This document shows positions 34,825 through 45,128 of a stretch of DNA of 64,000 nt, piece by piece. Below the pieces are notes generated by a model. It saw only the letters and a list, made by a program, of their open reading frames with translations, ran no database searches and was not told where the DNA came from. Every line of letters starts with the position of its first letter. Position 1 is the first letter of the stretch. Both the position numbers and the translations under genes were made by a program. The DNA comes from Sutcliffiella deserti (GTDB lineage Bacteria; Bacillota; Bacilli; Bacillales; Bacillaceae_I), in contig NZ_JAIQDB010000001.1 of the NCBI RefSeq assembly GCF_020037475.1, forward strand, positions 186,001 through 250,000, in the 5' to 3' direction.

Positions 34825-36330
34825 ATGTCAAAGAAAGTAATAGTAATTGGTGGGGGATTGGGTGGAATGTCTACAGCTATTCGTTTAGCAGCGGATGGCT
34901 TAAGTGTCCAAATTATTGAAAAAGGCGAACGTCTAGGTGGAAAGTTAAATAAACGGTACGGTAAAGGATTTTCATTTGATACAGGTCCTTCTATTTTAAC
35001 CATGCCCTGGGTTCTAGAGCAACTGTTTGCTAGTGCAAATCGAAATTTACATGACTATATCACTCTAGAAAGAATAGAACCTCAATGGAGGACTTTTTTC
35101 GAAGACGGAACGAAAATCGATGTAACTAGTGACCTTCCTAAGATGCTCCAAGAAATAAGATCCGTTTCCCCTAAGGATGCAAACGGATTCTTTGAATATC
35201 TTAATTATTGCAGCAAGATGTATGAATATAGCTTAAAAAGCTTTTATAAGAAAAGCTTAACAGGGCTCAGTGAACTACGGGCTTTGCACAATCTGAAGGA
35301 ATTATTGGGGATGGAGCCAATGAAATCCATGGATCAGATAACAAAGAAGTATTTTGAAGATAAGCATTTACAGCAACTTTTCAATTTTATGATCATGTAC
35401 GTAGGTTCTTCCCCTTATAACGCTCCAGCTATATTATCCCAACTAACACATGTTCAGATGGGCTTGGGAATTTATTATGTAAAAGGCGGTATGTACAAAA
35501 TTGCAGAAGCGATGCAGAGTTTACTTGATGAGCTGCAGGTAGAATATAAACTTAATGCTTCTGTCAAAAAAATCATGACTCAAGGTAATAAAGCGACAGG
35601 GATAAAACTTGAAAACGGCGAGGAAATAATGGCAGATCTTATTGTCTCTAATCTTGAAGCCATTCCAACCTATGAACACTTATTAAAAGATGCTCCATAC
35701 TCTGAGCGTGCTGCAAAAGACTTAACTAAATATTCTCCTAGCGTTTCGGGATTAGTTTTATTATTAGGAGTAAACAAGCAGTTTAAGGAACTAGCTCATC
35801 ATAATTTCTTTTTCTCAAAAGATCCAGAAACTGAATTTCAAGAAGTCTTCAACGATGGGAAGCCAGCAGATGATCCTACTATCTATATTGGTGTTTCTTC
35901 AAAATCAGACCCTAGCCAAGCACCAGAGGGTAAAGAAAATTTATTTGTTCTCACCCATGTTCCTCCTTTAAAAAAAGGAGAAAGTTGGAAAGAGTATAAG
36001 GATATTTATCGTGAAAATATTCTTAACAAACTTGAGAGGATGGGAATGGGCGGCTTAAAGCAATCCATCGAGTTTGAATACTGCTTTACGCCAAATGACA
36101 TCAATAATCTTTATGGCTCAAACGGAGGGTCCATTTATGGGGTAGTTACAGATCGCAAGAAAAACGGAGGTTTTAAAATTCCATGCAGAAGTAAAGTAGT
36201 GGAAAATCTTTATTTCACAGGTGGATCAACTCATCCAGGCGGCGGCGTTCCGATGGTAACATTGTCAGGTCAATTAACTGCAGATGAGATCAAAGAGGAT
36301 ATCGAACATATCAGCAAGAGTATCGGCTAG
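34825..36330 (+). CDS. crtP: diapocarotenoid oxidase/desaturase, CrtP-like
   Basis: A phytoene-desaturase-family flavoenzyme of 501 aa. FAD-binding VIVIGGGLGGMS is at residues 5-16, GPSILTMPWV near residue 53, and the C-terminal GGSTHPGGGVPMVTLSGQ block is intact. It resembles CrtP (diaponeurosporene oxygenase) of staphylococci more than CrtN, as judged by HNFFFS.., DDPTIY and QAP.GKEN segments. CrtP oxidises a terminal methyl group of C30 carotenoids. Good ribosome binding site AGGAGGAG. Divergent from crtQ. crtM and crtN are absent from the window and must be elsewhere if the pathway works. Confidence 0.8.
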   Translation: MSKKVIVIGGGLGGMSTAIRLAADGLSVQIIEKGERLGGKLNKRYGKGFSFDTGPSILTMPWVLEQLFASANRNLHDYITLERIEPQWRTFFEDGTKIDVTSDLPKMLQEIRSVSPKDANGFFEYLNYCSKMYEYSLKSFYKKSLTGLSELRALHNLKELLGMEPMKSMDQITKKYFEDKHLQQLFNFMIMYVGSSPYNAPAILSQLTHVQMGLGIYYVKGGMYKIAEAMQSLLDELQVEYKLNASVKKIMTQGNKATGIKLENGEEIMADLIVSNLEAIPTYEHLLKDAPYSERAAKDLTKYSPSVSGLVLLLGVNKQFKELAHHNFFFSKDPETEFQEVFNDGKPADDPTIYIGVSSKSDPSQAPEGKENLFVLTHVPPLKKGESWKEYKDIYRENILNKLERMGMGGLKQSIEFEYCFTPNDINNLYGSNGGSIYGVVTDRKKNGGFKIPCRSKVVENLYFTGGSTHPGGGVPMVTLSGQLTADEIKEDIEHISKSIG

Positions 36331-36351
36331 TTTTAAGGGTGAAATTTCTAA

Positions 36352-36402
36352 AATAGCATGATAGTCTCTTTAACTTAGGGACTGTCACGCTATTTTTATT
36401 TT
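36352..36402. terminator. terminator between crtP and spoVK
   Basis: AATAGC.TGA.AGTC.CT pairs imperfectly with AG.GACTGTCA.GCTATT, with A-rich left flank and T-rich right flank. It can serve the convergent crtP and spoVK genes. Confidence 0.7.
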
Positions 36403-36403
36403 T

Positions 36404-37336
36404 CTATTCTAAAATTAAGTCTTTACTTTCAATTGTCATCAAATTAGCTTTTTCAAAAAGATCTAGAGTCAGTAGTCTCATGGCTTGTGTCCGAATTGAT
36501 TTTTCCAAGATATTTCTTATATAACGTCCATTACTAAAAGCAGAGGGAAGCAAAACGGTTTTCATTTGAATTAAGTGCTCACGTAATTTCCATTCCGCTT
36601 CTTTACTCAATGCATACTCTCGTTCCTTTAACATCCTCATACAAATCTCCATTAATTCATCCACTGAATAATCAGGAAAGTCAACTATTATCGGAAATCG
36701 GGAGACTAATCCTGGATTGGTTCTAAGAAAATCCTCCATTTCCCTTTGATAGCCTGCTAAAATTAAAATAAATTCGTGTTGTTTATCTTCCATATGCTTT
36801 ACAAGAGTATCTATGGCTTCTTTTCCAAAGTCCTTTTCCCCACCTCTTGCAAGAGAGTAAGCCTCATCGACAAACAAAATTCCCCCAAGAGCTTTTTTGA
36901 CAAGATCTCTCGTTTTTTGTGCCGTATGTCCGATATATTCTCCAACTAAGTCTGCTCTCTCCGCTTCTATTAAATGACCCTTTGTCAGGACATTCATGTC
37001 ACAAAACAATTTCCCAATCAACCTAGCAACCGTCGTCTTACCTGTACCAGGATTACCTTTAAACATCATATGCAATACTTGCTTTTCTGTTTTAAGCCCC
37101 GCTTCTTCTCTCTTTTTATTAACGTAAATCCAAGCATATATTTCTTTGACAACCTTTTTCATTTCTTGAAGACCAACAAGCTCTCCTAGCTCACGTTCTA
37201 TTTCTTTCAAAATCGCATGCTTTGGATAAATATCATTTTCTTCTATCGTTTGAACATGCTTCACTTTAATAGGTTTTTTTTGCCCATTTAATACAATATT
37301 AATTTTTCCATTGTTTGTTGTCATTGACTGTTCCAA
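36404..37336 (-). CDS. spoVK: SpoVK, AAA+ sporulation ATPase
   Basis: Mother-cell AAA+ ATPase needed for spore maturation; its substrate is not known. Walker A is GNPGTGKT (94-101), Walker B is ILFVDEAYSLARGG, and the sensor 1 region is ILAGYQREM. Related to the CbxX/CfqX subfamily. The start is TTG at 37336, seven bases after GAGGTG; the nearby ATG is too distant. 310 aa, slightly under the B. subtilis length. Monocistronic. Confidence 0.9.
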   Translation of the reverse strand: MEQSMTTNNGKINIVLNGQKKPIKVKHVQTIEENDIYPKHAILKEIERELGELVGLQEMKKVVKEIYAWIYVNKKREEAGLKTEKQVLHMMFKGNPGTGKTTVARLIGKLFCDMNVLTKGHLIEAERADLVGEYIGHTAQKTRDLVKKALGGILFVDEAYSLARGGEKDFGKEAIDTLVKHMEDKQHEFILILAGYQREMEDFLRTNPGLVSRFPIIVDFPDYSVDELMEICMRMLKEREYALSKEAEWKLREHLIQMKTVLLPSAFSNGRYIRNILEKSIRTQAMRLLTLDLFEKANLMTIESKDLILE

Positions 37337-37600
37337 GAGCGTTCACCTCACATTCCCTCCATAACACGAGAATATTTCCTGCTGCAATTGTGAAAAACAC
37401 CCGCCTGGTTTACTTTTCTGCCTTTAATGCGATTATTTTCAACATAATTCTTCTTTTTTCTCATTCTATTGACAAATTTGTCATAATATGCGCTTTCCCG
37501 AGAAATAATTTGATTTTATATATTTTCATTTATATAAAATGAAAACACTATTTTCTACTTAACTATATGATTTGTAAAGGACTATCATGAATGTTTTAGG

Positions 37601-37753
37601 CTGTTTTCGCATTGATTGTTACTTTTGCTTTAAATTGATACTAGTGCTTTGTGCTTTTAATATTGGCTCTGTCAAAGTTGCGTGTTGATCATAAGGCTAA
37701 TCTAGCGAGGATTGGAGCATATGGCGGAGACTCCACGTCTGGTGTTTGATAAC
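37601..37753. repeat. composite repeat: family B fragment fused to family A fragment
   Basis: Bases 37602-37660 match the left half of family B (GGCTGTTTTCGCATTGATTGTTAC, then TTTAAATTGATAC). From 37665, GGCTCTGTCAAAGTTGCG begins a family A left end that runs to GGAGACTCCACG and then a decayed right end. A like B-to-A order appears at 6613-6757 on the opposite strand. The rest of the 37337-37600 gap shows no gene. Confidence 0.6.
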
Positions 37754-37754
37754 G

Positions 37755-37779
37755 AAAAAAACCAGCTATTAGGCTGGTT
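37755..37779 (-). terminator. hfq terminator
   Basis: ACCAGC(C) pairs with GGCTGGT and has loop TATTA. On the minus strand it is followed by TTTTTTT. Confidence 0.8.
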
Positions 37780-38007
37780 TTAAGCTTCTGTTTCAATTTG
37801 AACATTTTTTGATGGAGAAAAAGTTGAAATAGCGTGTTTATAAATTAACTGTTGCTTACCTTCAGTTTCTAACAGAACAGTGAAATTATCAAAACCTTTA
37901 ATTAAACCTCGAAGTTGAAATCCATTTAATAAAAATACGGTGACACTTGTTCCGTCTTTTCTTAGCTGATTAAGAAATTGGTCTTGGATATTGATTGATT
38001 GCTTCAT
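37780..38007 (-). CDS. hfq: Hfq RNA chaperone
   Basis: Hexameric Sm-like protein that binds small RNAs and mRNAs. The 75-aa product has the Sm1 motif with [21 protein letters not shown] and the Sm2 motif YKHAISTF. Gram-positive Hfq lacks a long C-terminal tail, as seen here. It follows miaA by 30 bases, the usual miaA-hfq pair. In Bacillus the sRNA role of Hfq is weaker than in enterics. Confidence 0.95.
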   Translation of the reverse strand: MKQSINIQDQFLNQLRKDGTSVTVFLLNGFQLRGLIKGFDNFTVLLETEGKQQLIYKHAISTFSPSKNVQIETEA

Positions 38008-38037
38008 CTTTTCGTCCTCCTCTTATCTCTATATTGG

Positions 38038-38988
38038 TTACATATTCGCTTCAAATTCCAGCTTTCCTGCTACAAAAGAAAAAATTTCCTGTAACTTTTC
38101 TTCAAAAACAGTATCGGTCATATCAAACCAGGTTACATCCATTTTGTTTCGAAACCAAGTAAGTTGACGTTTAGCGTATCTTCTAGAGTTTTGCCTCAAG
38201 GTTTCAACTGCTTCCTGTTTAGTCAATCGACCATCAAAGTAGGCATATAGCTCTTTATAACCAATTGCTTGTATGGACTGGCATTCCCTGATACCTTTTT
38301 GAAAAAGACTTTCCACCTCATCAAAAAGCCCGTTCTCTACCATTAGATCTACACGTTGGTTGATTCTATTATATAATGTTTCCCTGTCCATTGTTAAACC
38401 GATGAATGCAACATCATATAACAGTTCATGTTGCTGGGACTGTTGGTATTCTGTCATCGTTTTCCCTGTTGTGTAGTATACTTCTAATGCCCGTATAACT
38501 CTTCGCACATTATTTGGGTGTATCTGTTCAGCACTTCTAGGGTCAATCTGTTGAAGTTGTTTATAAACCTCATCAATCCCCTGCTCTTCCACTCGCTTTT
38601 CGATACTCAGTCGGACTTTTTCATCTTTGCCAGTCTCCGAAAACTGATAGTCATACAGCACAGATTGTATGTAGAGCCCTGTTCCTCCTACGATAATGGG
38701 AATACATCCTTTTTGAGAAATAATTTCAATAAGGTGGCGTACTTCCTTTTGGAACTCCGCTACAGAGAAAGTATCCGTGGGTTCTTTAATATCAATAAGG
38801 TAATGCGGAACTCCTTGCATTTCATCATGTGTTACCTTAGCAGTTCCTATATCCATTCCCCTGTAAATTTGCATCGAGTCCCCACTAATAATTTCTCCAT
38901 TTATTTTTTTAGCTAACTCCACACTTAACCTTGTTTTACCAACCGCAGTTGGACCTATAATTACTACCACTTTCTGTTTTTTACCCAA
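38038..38988 (-). CDS. miaA: tRNA dimethylallyltransferase
   Basis: Transfers an isopentenyl group to A37 of tRNAs reading U-starting codons. P-loop GPTAVGKT is at residues about 11-18; SGDSMQIYRGMDIGTAK is the substrate-binding segment, and GGTGLY marks the family. 316 aa is normal. The product is further methylthiolated by MiaB, encoded at 45-47 kb. Cotranscribed with hfq. Confidence 0.95.
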   Translation of the reverse strand: MGKKQKVVVIIGPTAVGKTRLSVELAKKINGEIISGDSMQIYRGMDIGTAKVTHDEMQGVPHYLIDIKEPTDTFSVAEFQKEVRHLIEIISQKGCIPIIVGGTGLYIQSVLYDYQFSETGKDEKVRLSIEKRVEEQGIDEVYKQLQQIDPRSAEQIHPNNVRRVIRALEVYYTTGKTMTEYQQSQQHELLYDVAFIGLTMDRETLYNRINQRVDLMVENGLFDEVESLFQKGIRECQSIQAIGYKELYAYFDGRLTKQEAVETLRQNSRRYAKRQLTWFRNKMDVTWFDMTDTVFEEKLQEIFSFVAGKLEFEANM

Positions 38989-39180
38989 TACATATTCACT
39001 CTCTCAAATAATCTGTATCACAAGAATTCATTATACCCATTTTTAAAGTTGTCCAAACTATCTTTATAAAAGCTAATTTAAAGCATGCTTTTTAGTACTT
39101 GTGTCTATTAGAGCTTTGCCAAAGATTAGAAAATAAAAAAGCAATATTATAGTTTAACTTAAAAATGAAGCAACAACTGT

Positions 39181-41061
39181 CTACATGACACGCTTAAACA
39201 TCTTCTCCATATCATAAGTGGAAAAATGAATCAAGATCGGTCTTCCATGCGGACATGTAAAAGGATTATCCGCTTTTCTTAATGTATTTAATAAAGAAGT
39301 TATTTCCTCTGATTTTAAATGACGATTCGCCTTTATTGCAGCTTTACAGCTCATCATAATCGCTGCTTCTTCACGCAAGTCGCTTAGGTTTATTTTTTTC
39401 TTTTCCATCACATGTTCCATCATCTCATCAAGAATTTCCCGCTCTTCCCCTTTTGGAAACCATACTGGGTATGCTTTTACGACAAACGTTTGATGTCCAA
39501 AAGGTTCTAAAAACACACCAACTTCTTCGAAAGCTTTTTTGTTTTCTTCGAGAAATAAATATTCATCTAAAGAACATTCAATGGTTAAAGGAACAAGTAG
39601 CTCTTGAAGATTACGGTCATCTTGACCTAGCTTTTTATAAAAATATTCATAATTAATTCTTTCTTGTGCTGCATGCTGATCTATTAAATAAAGACCATTT
39701 TCATTCTGGGCAAGAATATAGGTGCCATGCATTTGACCTATAGGATAAAGCTGAGGAATTCTGGATGTTAGCTCTTCTTCTACCTCTTCATGGTTTTCTT
39801 GATCCTCCAACCAGTCGACCACTTCTTCCTTGTTACCCAAAACCATACCCTTGTCAGAAGGCTCATTAACCTTTTCTGAGGAAAATAAAGTACTTTTTTC
39901 TGGTTCTTCTGTTAGAAAAGAATTGCTTTCGCGTTCTGCAACTGCAACTACTGAGCTTTTTGACGGTGGCAATTCTTCACTGTCCTGTTTATGCTCTAAA
40001 GTGAAAGCTTGCTGGGAAGGTTTATTTTCCAATGTATACTTTACGGGTCTTTTAGAGTCATTTGAAGGGATAAGCTGTTTTTGTTGGAATGAATTTTTTA
40101 TTCCATCACTAATCAAGCGGTAAAGTTCCTCTTCTTTACTCAAACGGACTTCTAGTTTAGCTGGATGTACATTAACATCTACTAAAATGGGATCCATTTC
40201 TACTTGCAAATAACAAATCGGAAATCTGCCGATAGGTAAAAGAGTATGATATCCCTCTTGGATCGCTCTTATAATGGTATAGTTCTTAACATTTCTCCCA
40301 TTTATAATCGTAGAAATATAATTCTTGGAAGCTCTCGTTATCTCTGGTAGAGAAATATAACCTTTTATTTCAAAGTCTAACGAAGAGTATGAAATAGGAA
40401 TCATTTTTTTGGCAATATTCATTCCATATATAGATGCCATTACTTGCAGACTGTCACCACTACCTGTAGTAGACATCATTCGTTTCCCATTATGAGATAA
40501 ACGGAAGGAAATGCCAGGGTTGGCAAGCGCAAATCGATTAACCAAATCTGATATGTTACCAAGCTCTGTGTTAATAGTTTTCATATATTTCAATCGAGCA
40601 GGTGTATTGAAGAATAAATGCTGAACGTTAATATCCGTCCCTTTTCGGCTGCTGGACTTTTCTTCCGCTTCTAATTGCCCGCCTTTGAATTTCAGGTAAG
40701 TACCTGGTCCCTCCCCTGTACAAGAGGTTATTTCAAACAGTGAAACTGAAGCGATACTAGGGAGCGCTTCCCCACGGAATCCAAGCGTGCGAATACGAAA
40801 AAGATCATTTTCATTTTTAATTTTACTTGTTGCATGACGATTAAAGGCAGTAAGACAGTCTTCCTGGTCCATACCATCACCATTATCTAATACTCGAATT
40901 TTAGATAATCCAGCTTCTTCCAATTCAATTTCAATAATGGTAGAATTTGCATCTATCGCATTTTCTACTAATTCTTTTACTACAGATGCAGGTCGTTCAA
41001 CCACTTCTCCAGCAGCAATTTTATTAGCTAAGCTATCGCTTAATTGAAATATCTTTCCCAA
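39181..41061 (-). CDS. mutL: MutL, mismatch repair endonuclease
   Basis: Links MutS mismatch recognition to strand removal. The N-terminal GHKL ATPase has [23 protein letters not shown] and GTDI motifs (about 36-150). A poorly conserved linker follows (about 335-420). The C-terminal domain has [12 protein letters not shown], the endonuclease metal motif seen in bacteria without MutH, and CPHGRP near the end. 626 aa. It starts 18 bases after mutS. Confidence 0.96.
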   Translation of the reverse strand: MGKIFQLSDSLANKIAAGEVVERPASVVKELVENAIDANSTIIEIELEEAGLSKIRVLDNGDGMDQEDCLTAFNRHATSKIKNENDLFRIRTLGFRGEALPSIASVSLFEITSCTGEGPGTYLKFKGGQLEAEEKSSSRKGTDINVQHLFFNTPARLKYMKTINTELGNISDLVNRFALANPGISFRLSHNGKRMMSTTGSGDSLQVMASIYGMNIAKKMIPISYSSLDFEIKGYISLPEITRASKNYISTIINGRNVKNYTIIRAIQEGYHTLLPIGRFPICYLQVEMDPILVDVNVHPAKLEVRLSKEEELYRLISDGIKNSFQQKQLIPSNDSKRPVKYTLENKPSQQAFTLEHKQDSEELPPSKSSVVAVAERESNSFLTEEPEKSTLFSSEKVNEPSDKGMVLGNKEEVVDWLEDQENHEEVEEELTSRIPQLYPIGQMHGTYILAQNENGLYLIDQHAAQERINYEYFYKKLGQDDRNLQELLVPLTIECSLDEYLFLEENKKAFEEVGVFLEPFGHQTFVVKAYPVWFPKGEEREILDEMMEHVMEKKKINLSDLREEAAIMMSCKAAIKANRHLKSEEITSLLNTLRKADNPFTCPHGRPILIHFSTYDMEKMFKRVM

Positions 41062-41079
41062 CCCAATTCCTCCTTTCTT

Positions 41080-43686
41080 CTATTTTTTTGTTTTTAATAG
41101 TTTTTGAATTTCATACAATTTATTAAGAGCATCTATTGGTGTCGTATCTAATAAGTCTAGTTTTTTAATTTTCTCGAGTGCTTGAGTTTCTGACTTTTTT
41201 AATTTTTCGTCACTTATTGTTTGTTCATCCTTTAATTCAAAAAAAGAGAGCTGGCTTATTGGATCAAGATCGGTATCCTGTGCGTTCTTTACTACTACGC
41301 TTTTTTTCTCAGGCTCGGCTTCTAGCTTTTCGAGGATGGTTTTCGCACGTTCAATTAATTCTAGCGGTAATTCAGCTAATTCGGCTACATGAATTCCATA
41401 GCTTTTATCGGCTGGGCCTTCTTTCATCTTATGAAGAAAAACGACCTTTCCATTTTGTTCAACTACACTAACATGGATATTTTTAAGGTTGTCCAAATCC
41501 TGATTTAAGGTTGTTAGTTCATGATAGTGCGTGGAGAACAAGGTCTTGGCTCCAATTTTATCGTGAATATATTCAATCAATGCTTGGGCAAGGGCCATTC
41601 CATCATAGGTAGAAGTTCCTCTCCCGATCTCATCAAATAGAATTAAACTATTTTGTGTTGCGTAAACGATGGCATTACGTGCTTCCAACATTTCAACCAT
41701 AAAGGTACTTTGACCAGAAATCAAATCATCCGCTGCACCAATTCTTGTGAATATTTGATCAAAAACTGGCAAAGATGCCTCACTTGCCGGTACAAAGCAA
41801 CCAATCTGGCCAAGAATGGACGTTAAAGCCACTTGTCGCATATACGTACTTTTACCTGACATATTGGGACCAGTTATAAGAAGAACCTCTCTCTCCTTAT
41901 CCATCGTGCAATCATTTGGTACATACTCATTGGATTCCATTACTTTTTCTACAACAGGATGCCGCCCGTCCTTAATGTGGATTCTTCGTTCGTCATTAAA
42001 TGTAGGTCTAGTGTAATGTCTTTCTTCACTAATTGTGGCAAAGCATTGAAGAACATCCAGTTCACTAACAGCTTTCGCTAAACATTGCAATCGTGGAATA
42101 TATGCCTTTACTTCTTCCCGTAGTTTAAGAAATAGCTCATATTCTAAAGCGACAATCTTTTCTTCCGCTTCCAAAATGAGTGTTTCTTTCTCTTTAAGTT
42201 CTTCGGTAATATACCGTTCCGCATTTGCTAATGTTTGCTTTCTTTCGTAACGCCCCTCAGGTAATGCAGCAATATTTGCTTTAGTAACTTCAATATAATA
42301 TCCAAAAATACGGTTGTATCCTATTTTTAAGGAACGAATACCTGTCAGTTCTCGTTCGCGTTTTTCCAATTCAGCAATCCATGTTTTACCATTCTTTCGT
42401 GCATCTCGATATTTGTCCAATTCCTCATGAAAGCCATTCTTCATCATGTTTCCTTCTTTAACAGAAAGGGCAGGTTGTTCAATCAGACTAATATGCAAAA
42501 GATCAGTAAGTTCTGCACATTCATCCATATTTTCTAATACTGTGGTCGTTTCAATTGGAAGTTCCTTTATTGCATCTTTTAAAGCAGGTATTTGCGACAA
42601 AGACTTTCGCAGTTGTACAAGATCTCTTGCATTCACATTTCCAAATGCCACTCGCCCCGCAAGCCTCTCCAAATCATATACTTCTTTTAATCTGTCCCGT
42701 ATTTCCTGTCTTATAAAATATTGCTTCATTAACGTTTCTACTATTGTTAGACGCGCTTCAATCTGGTCTTTCTTAATTAACGGGCGGTCGATCCATTGTT
42801 TTAAAAGCCTGCCACCCATTGCCGTAACTGTTTGATCTAATAACCATAAGAGCGAGCCTTTTTTTCCTTTAGAGCGAATCGTTTCTGTCAGTTCAAGATT
42901 TCTCTTTGAAAATAGATCTATTTTCATCTTATTGTCCAATTCATAAAACAAAGCTGACTGCAAATGATCTAGACTCCTTTTTTGAGTCTTTTTCAGATAA
43001 TGCAAAAGGCGTCCAACTGTTATTAACAGCTTTTCTTGCTCAAGCTTCTCTACTATGTGGCTGAATTCATGCGGAACGGTTGTTGTTGTCTCGTAGGAAA
43101 ATGTAACAACCATTCTATCTTTAAGCATGGAGATAATATTTTCTGAGAAACTCTCGTCTACCACTACTTCTTTTGCACCAATAGAATAGATTTCATTTAC
43201 AAGCTGGTGGGTAGGACCTGAAAGAATAGTAGTATGCATTTCCCCTGTTGAAAGATCTGCATAAGCGATACCAAAAGTACTATCTTCAAATTCAGTTATT
43301 GTGGTCAAGAAGTTGTTTTGTTTGTCACTCAGGCCTTTACCTTCCATAACAGTACCTGGCGTGATAAGCTGAACCACTTCTCTTTTGACAACACCTTTTG
43401 TAAGCTTAGGATCTTCCACCTGTTCACATATAGCTACTTTAAAACCTTTGTTGATAAGTTGCTCTATATAATTGGGTGCTGCATGATAAGGAACGCCACA
43501 CATAGGTATCCGCTCTGTGCTGCCTCCATCACGACTTGTTAAAGTAATTTCAAGTTCTTGAGAAGCTTTAATTGCATCCTCAAAGAACATTTCATAAAAA
43601 TCTCCAAGACGAAAAAATAAAAAGGCATCGTTGTAATCTGCCTTTATTCTCAAATATTGCTGTATCATAGGCGTATAAGAAGCCAT
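41080..43686 (-). CDS. mutS: MutS, mismatch recognition ATPase
   Basis: Recognises base mismatches and small loops. The FxE mismatch-binding motif is FYE (residues 30-32 from the chosen start). The clamp and lever regions lie mid-protein. The C-terminal ABC-type ATPase has [25 protein letters not shown] and FSTHYHEL. An in-frame ATG lies 24 bases upstream, but GGGGG six bases before 43686 and the family's MASYTPM-like start favour 43686, giving 868 aa. First gene of mutSL. Confidence 0.96.
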   Translation of the reverse strand: MASYTPMIQQYLRIKADYNDAFLFFRLGDFYEMFFEDAIKASQELEITLTSRDGGSTERIPMCGVPYHAAPNYIEQLINKGFKVAICEQVEDPKLTKGVVKREVVQLITPGTVMEGKGLSDKQNNFLTTITEFEDSTFGIAYADLSTGEMHTTILSGPTHQLVNEIYSIGAKEVVVDESFSENIISMLKDRMVVTFSYETTTTVPHEFSHIVEKLEQEKLLITVGRLLHYLKKTQKRSLDHLQSALFYELDNKMKIDLFSKRNLELTETIRSKGKKGSLLWLLDQTVTAMGGRLLKQWIDRPLIKKDQIEARLTIVETLMKQYFIRQEIRDRLKEVYDLERLAGRVAFGNVNARDLVQLRKSLSQIPALKDAIKELPIETTTVLENMDECAELTDLLHISLIEQPALSVKEGNMMKNGFHEELDKYRDARKNGKTWIAELEKRERELTGIRSLKIGYNRIFGYYIEVTKANIAALPEGRYERKQTLANAERYITEELKEKETLILEAEEKIVALEYELFLKLREEVKAYIPRLQCLAKAVSELDVLQCFATISEERHYTRPTFNDERRIHIKDGRHPVVEKVMESNEYVPNDCTMDKEREVLLITGPNMSGKSTYMRQVALTSILGQIGCFVPASEASLPVFDQIFTRIGAADDLISGQSTFMVEMLEARNAIVYATQNSLILFDEIGRGTSTYDGMALAQALIEYIHDKIGAKTLFSTHYHELTTLNQDLDNLKNIHVSVVEQNGKVVFLHKMKEGPADKSYGIHVAELAELPLELIERAKTILEKLEAEPEKKSVVVKNAQDTDLDPISQLSFFELKDEQTISDEKLKKSETQALEKIKKLDLLDTTPIDALNKLYEIQKLLKTKK

Positions 43687-43815
43687 GTTAGTCCCCCAAC
43701 TTTTATCCATTGTTTTTGCTACCTATTATATCATATTTTCTCTTTATCTTATAGGATCTGTTAAAGATGAGTGTAGATATAAGTAGCTCAACAGCCGAAT
43801 ATTAAATTACAAAAC

Positions 43816-43858
43816 AAAAAAAGAATACTAGGAAGTTTTTCTCCCTAGAATTCTTCTT
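43816..43858 (-). terminator. cotE terminator
   Basis: AAGAAT(T)CTAGG pairs with CCTAG(T)ATTCTT. On the minus strand it is followed by TTTTTT. Confidence 0.85.
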
Positions 43859-43859
43859 T

Positions 43860-44399
43860 TCACTCTTCGTATCCGTCTACAATAAAGTCAGGATTTAGAT
43901 CTTCAAAGTCTTCATCATCAACATCCCAATCGGTGTCATCTGTTAATGTTTCCGGATGAACTTCTACCACCACTTTGGTTTCTCCAATTATTTCGGCTAA
44001 AAATTCCCTTTCAACCTGCACTTCCACCTTAGCACCTGTTGAAGCAATACTAGCTTCCAAGCAGTTAGGTTGCTGTAAAATCCGGGCAACCACCTCATGC
44101 TCATCTCCAATGCTGTTATCATCTTTGTACCGTAGCTTTACAACATCTGTGTAAGATACAGTTTCTGTTACTACCTGCGTTTTCGTATTGTCACTGTAGG
44201 AATACCAAACGTTAATATCATAAAATCCTGCGATTTCTACTGTGTCGTCCACTTTTTTCGCATCATACTTATGGTTAATGACCCAGCATCCTAAAATACT
44301 TGTAGGACGATGCGAGGGACTTATCGTATGTTTAGACTGCGTAAACTTTCTACCTTTACCGGTAACTGCTCTTGTGATAATTTCTCTGTATTCAGACAT
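43860..44399 (-). CDS. cotE: CotE, outer spore-coat morphogenetic protein
   Basis: Directs assembly of the outer spore coat. The 179-aa product has the CotE core: [11 protein letters not shown] start, [10 protein letters not shown]-like strand (here [10 protein letters not shown]), [18 protein letters not shown] and EREFLAE. The C-terminus is acidic (Asp/Glu-rich from about 150). The ATG at 44399 gives the family length; upstream codons look spurious. Monocistronic, between mutS and ymcA as in B. subtilis. Sigma-E/K control is known in the family but was not resolved here. Confidence 0.93.
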   Translation of the reverse strand: MSEYREIITRAVTGKGRKFTQSKHTISPSHRPTSILGCWVINHKYDAKKVDDTVEIAGFYDINVWYSYSDNTKTQVVTETVSYTDVVKLRYKDDNSIGDEHEVVARILQQPNCLEASIASTGAKVEVQVEREFLAEIIGETKVVVEVHPETLTDDTDWDVDDEDFEDLNPDFIVDGYEE

Positions 44400-44600
44400 T
44401 CGAGCATACACCCTCCTCATTACAATCTTCATTTCATCCTATGCGGGTTAAATGACTATTGTGTTTTGATTAAAATTACAACAGAAAAAATAATTTCTAA
44501 CACATTAACGTATAGTTCATTGTATGCAAGCTTACCCAGATATGTGCCTATTTTTTATGGAATTTTTAGATGAGAGGCAGTTATTGTCTTTCTGAAAACA

Positions 44601-44641
44601 AAAAAAGACAGTACGGATATTTTTTATCCATACTGCCTTTA
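44601..44641 (-). terminator. terminator of the miaB-ymcA unit
   Basis: AGGCAGTA..GGATA pairs with TATCC..TACTGTCT; on the minus strand it is followed by TTTTTT. Confidence 0.8.
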
Positions 44642-44695
44642 TTAGGATTGCGTAAATAGCTAGTTTAAAACCGCACATTCCTGCCGTTTATCAAC

Positions 44696-45127
44696 TTAAC
44701 TACAGCTTCCACCATTACTATTTTTAACATAACTACCTGTTTCACCACGTAGTACATCTCCACCGGTAGAGACAATAATTTCATCTGTAACTTTGTTTGT
44801 AATAGCAGAAGAAACTATTTGTAAAAGCTCATTAACACTTTGCTGGGAAGTTTTGAATTCTTGAACAATTGGAATCTCATCTAATTCCTGTAAAAGATTA
44901 TCAAGCTTTTGCTCTGTTTTCTTTAACGCTTCGTGTTTTCCGTAATGTTGGAAGTTCACAGCTTGCTTTTGTAAGCTTTTAACGCTCGCAACCATTTCTT
45001 TGATTTTCTGATTTTCATTGATTTGTGCTTCTGCACGTTTGAAAAAGTCTACTTCTTCTGTTTGAGAGATCATTTGAGCTAATTCTTTTGCTCTTTCTAA
45101 AATATCCTCTTTTGTATACATTGTCAT
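44696..45127 (-). CDS. ymcA: RicA/YmcA, RNA-maturation and biofilm factor
   Basis: YmcA works with YlbF and YaaT (the Y-complex) to direct RNase Y cleavage and to support biofilm formation and sporulation. The 143-aa product is largely helical with a YlbF/YmcA-like core (about 5-115) and ends in a Ser/Gly tail with Cys (GGSCS), consistent with Fe-S ligand use reported for the family. It follows miaB with a one-base gap; RNase Y itself is also in the window. Confidence 0.9.
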   Translation of the reverse strand: MTMYTKEDILERAKELAQMISQTEEVDFFKRAEAQINENQKIKEMVASVKSLQKQAVNFQHYGKHEALKKTEQKLDNLLQELDEIPIVQEFKTSQQSVNELLQIVSSAITNKVTDEIIVSTGGDVLRGETGSYVKNSNGGSCS

Positions 45128-45128
45128 A

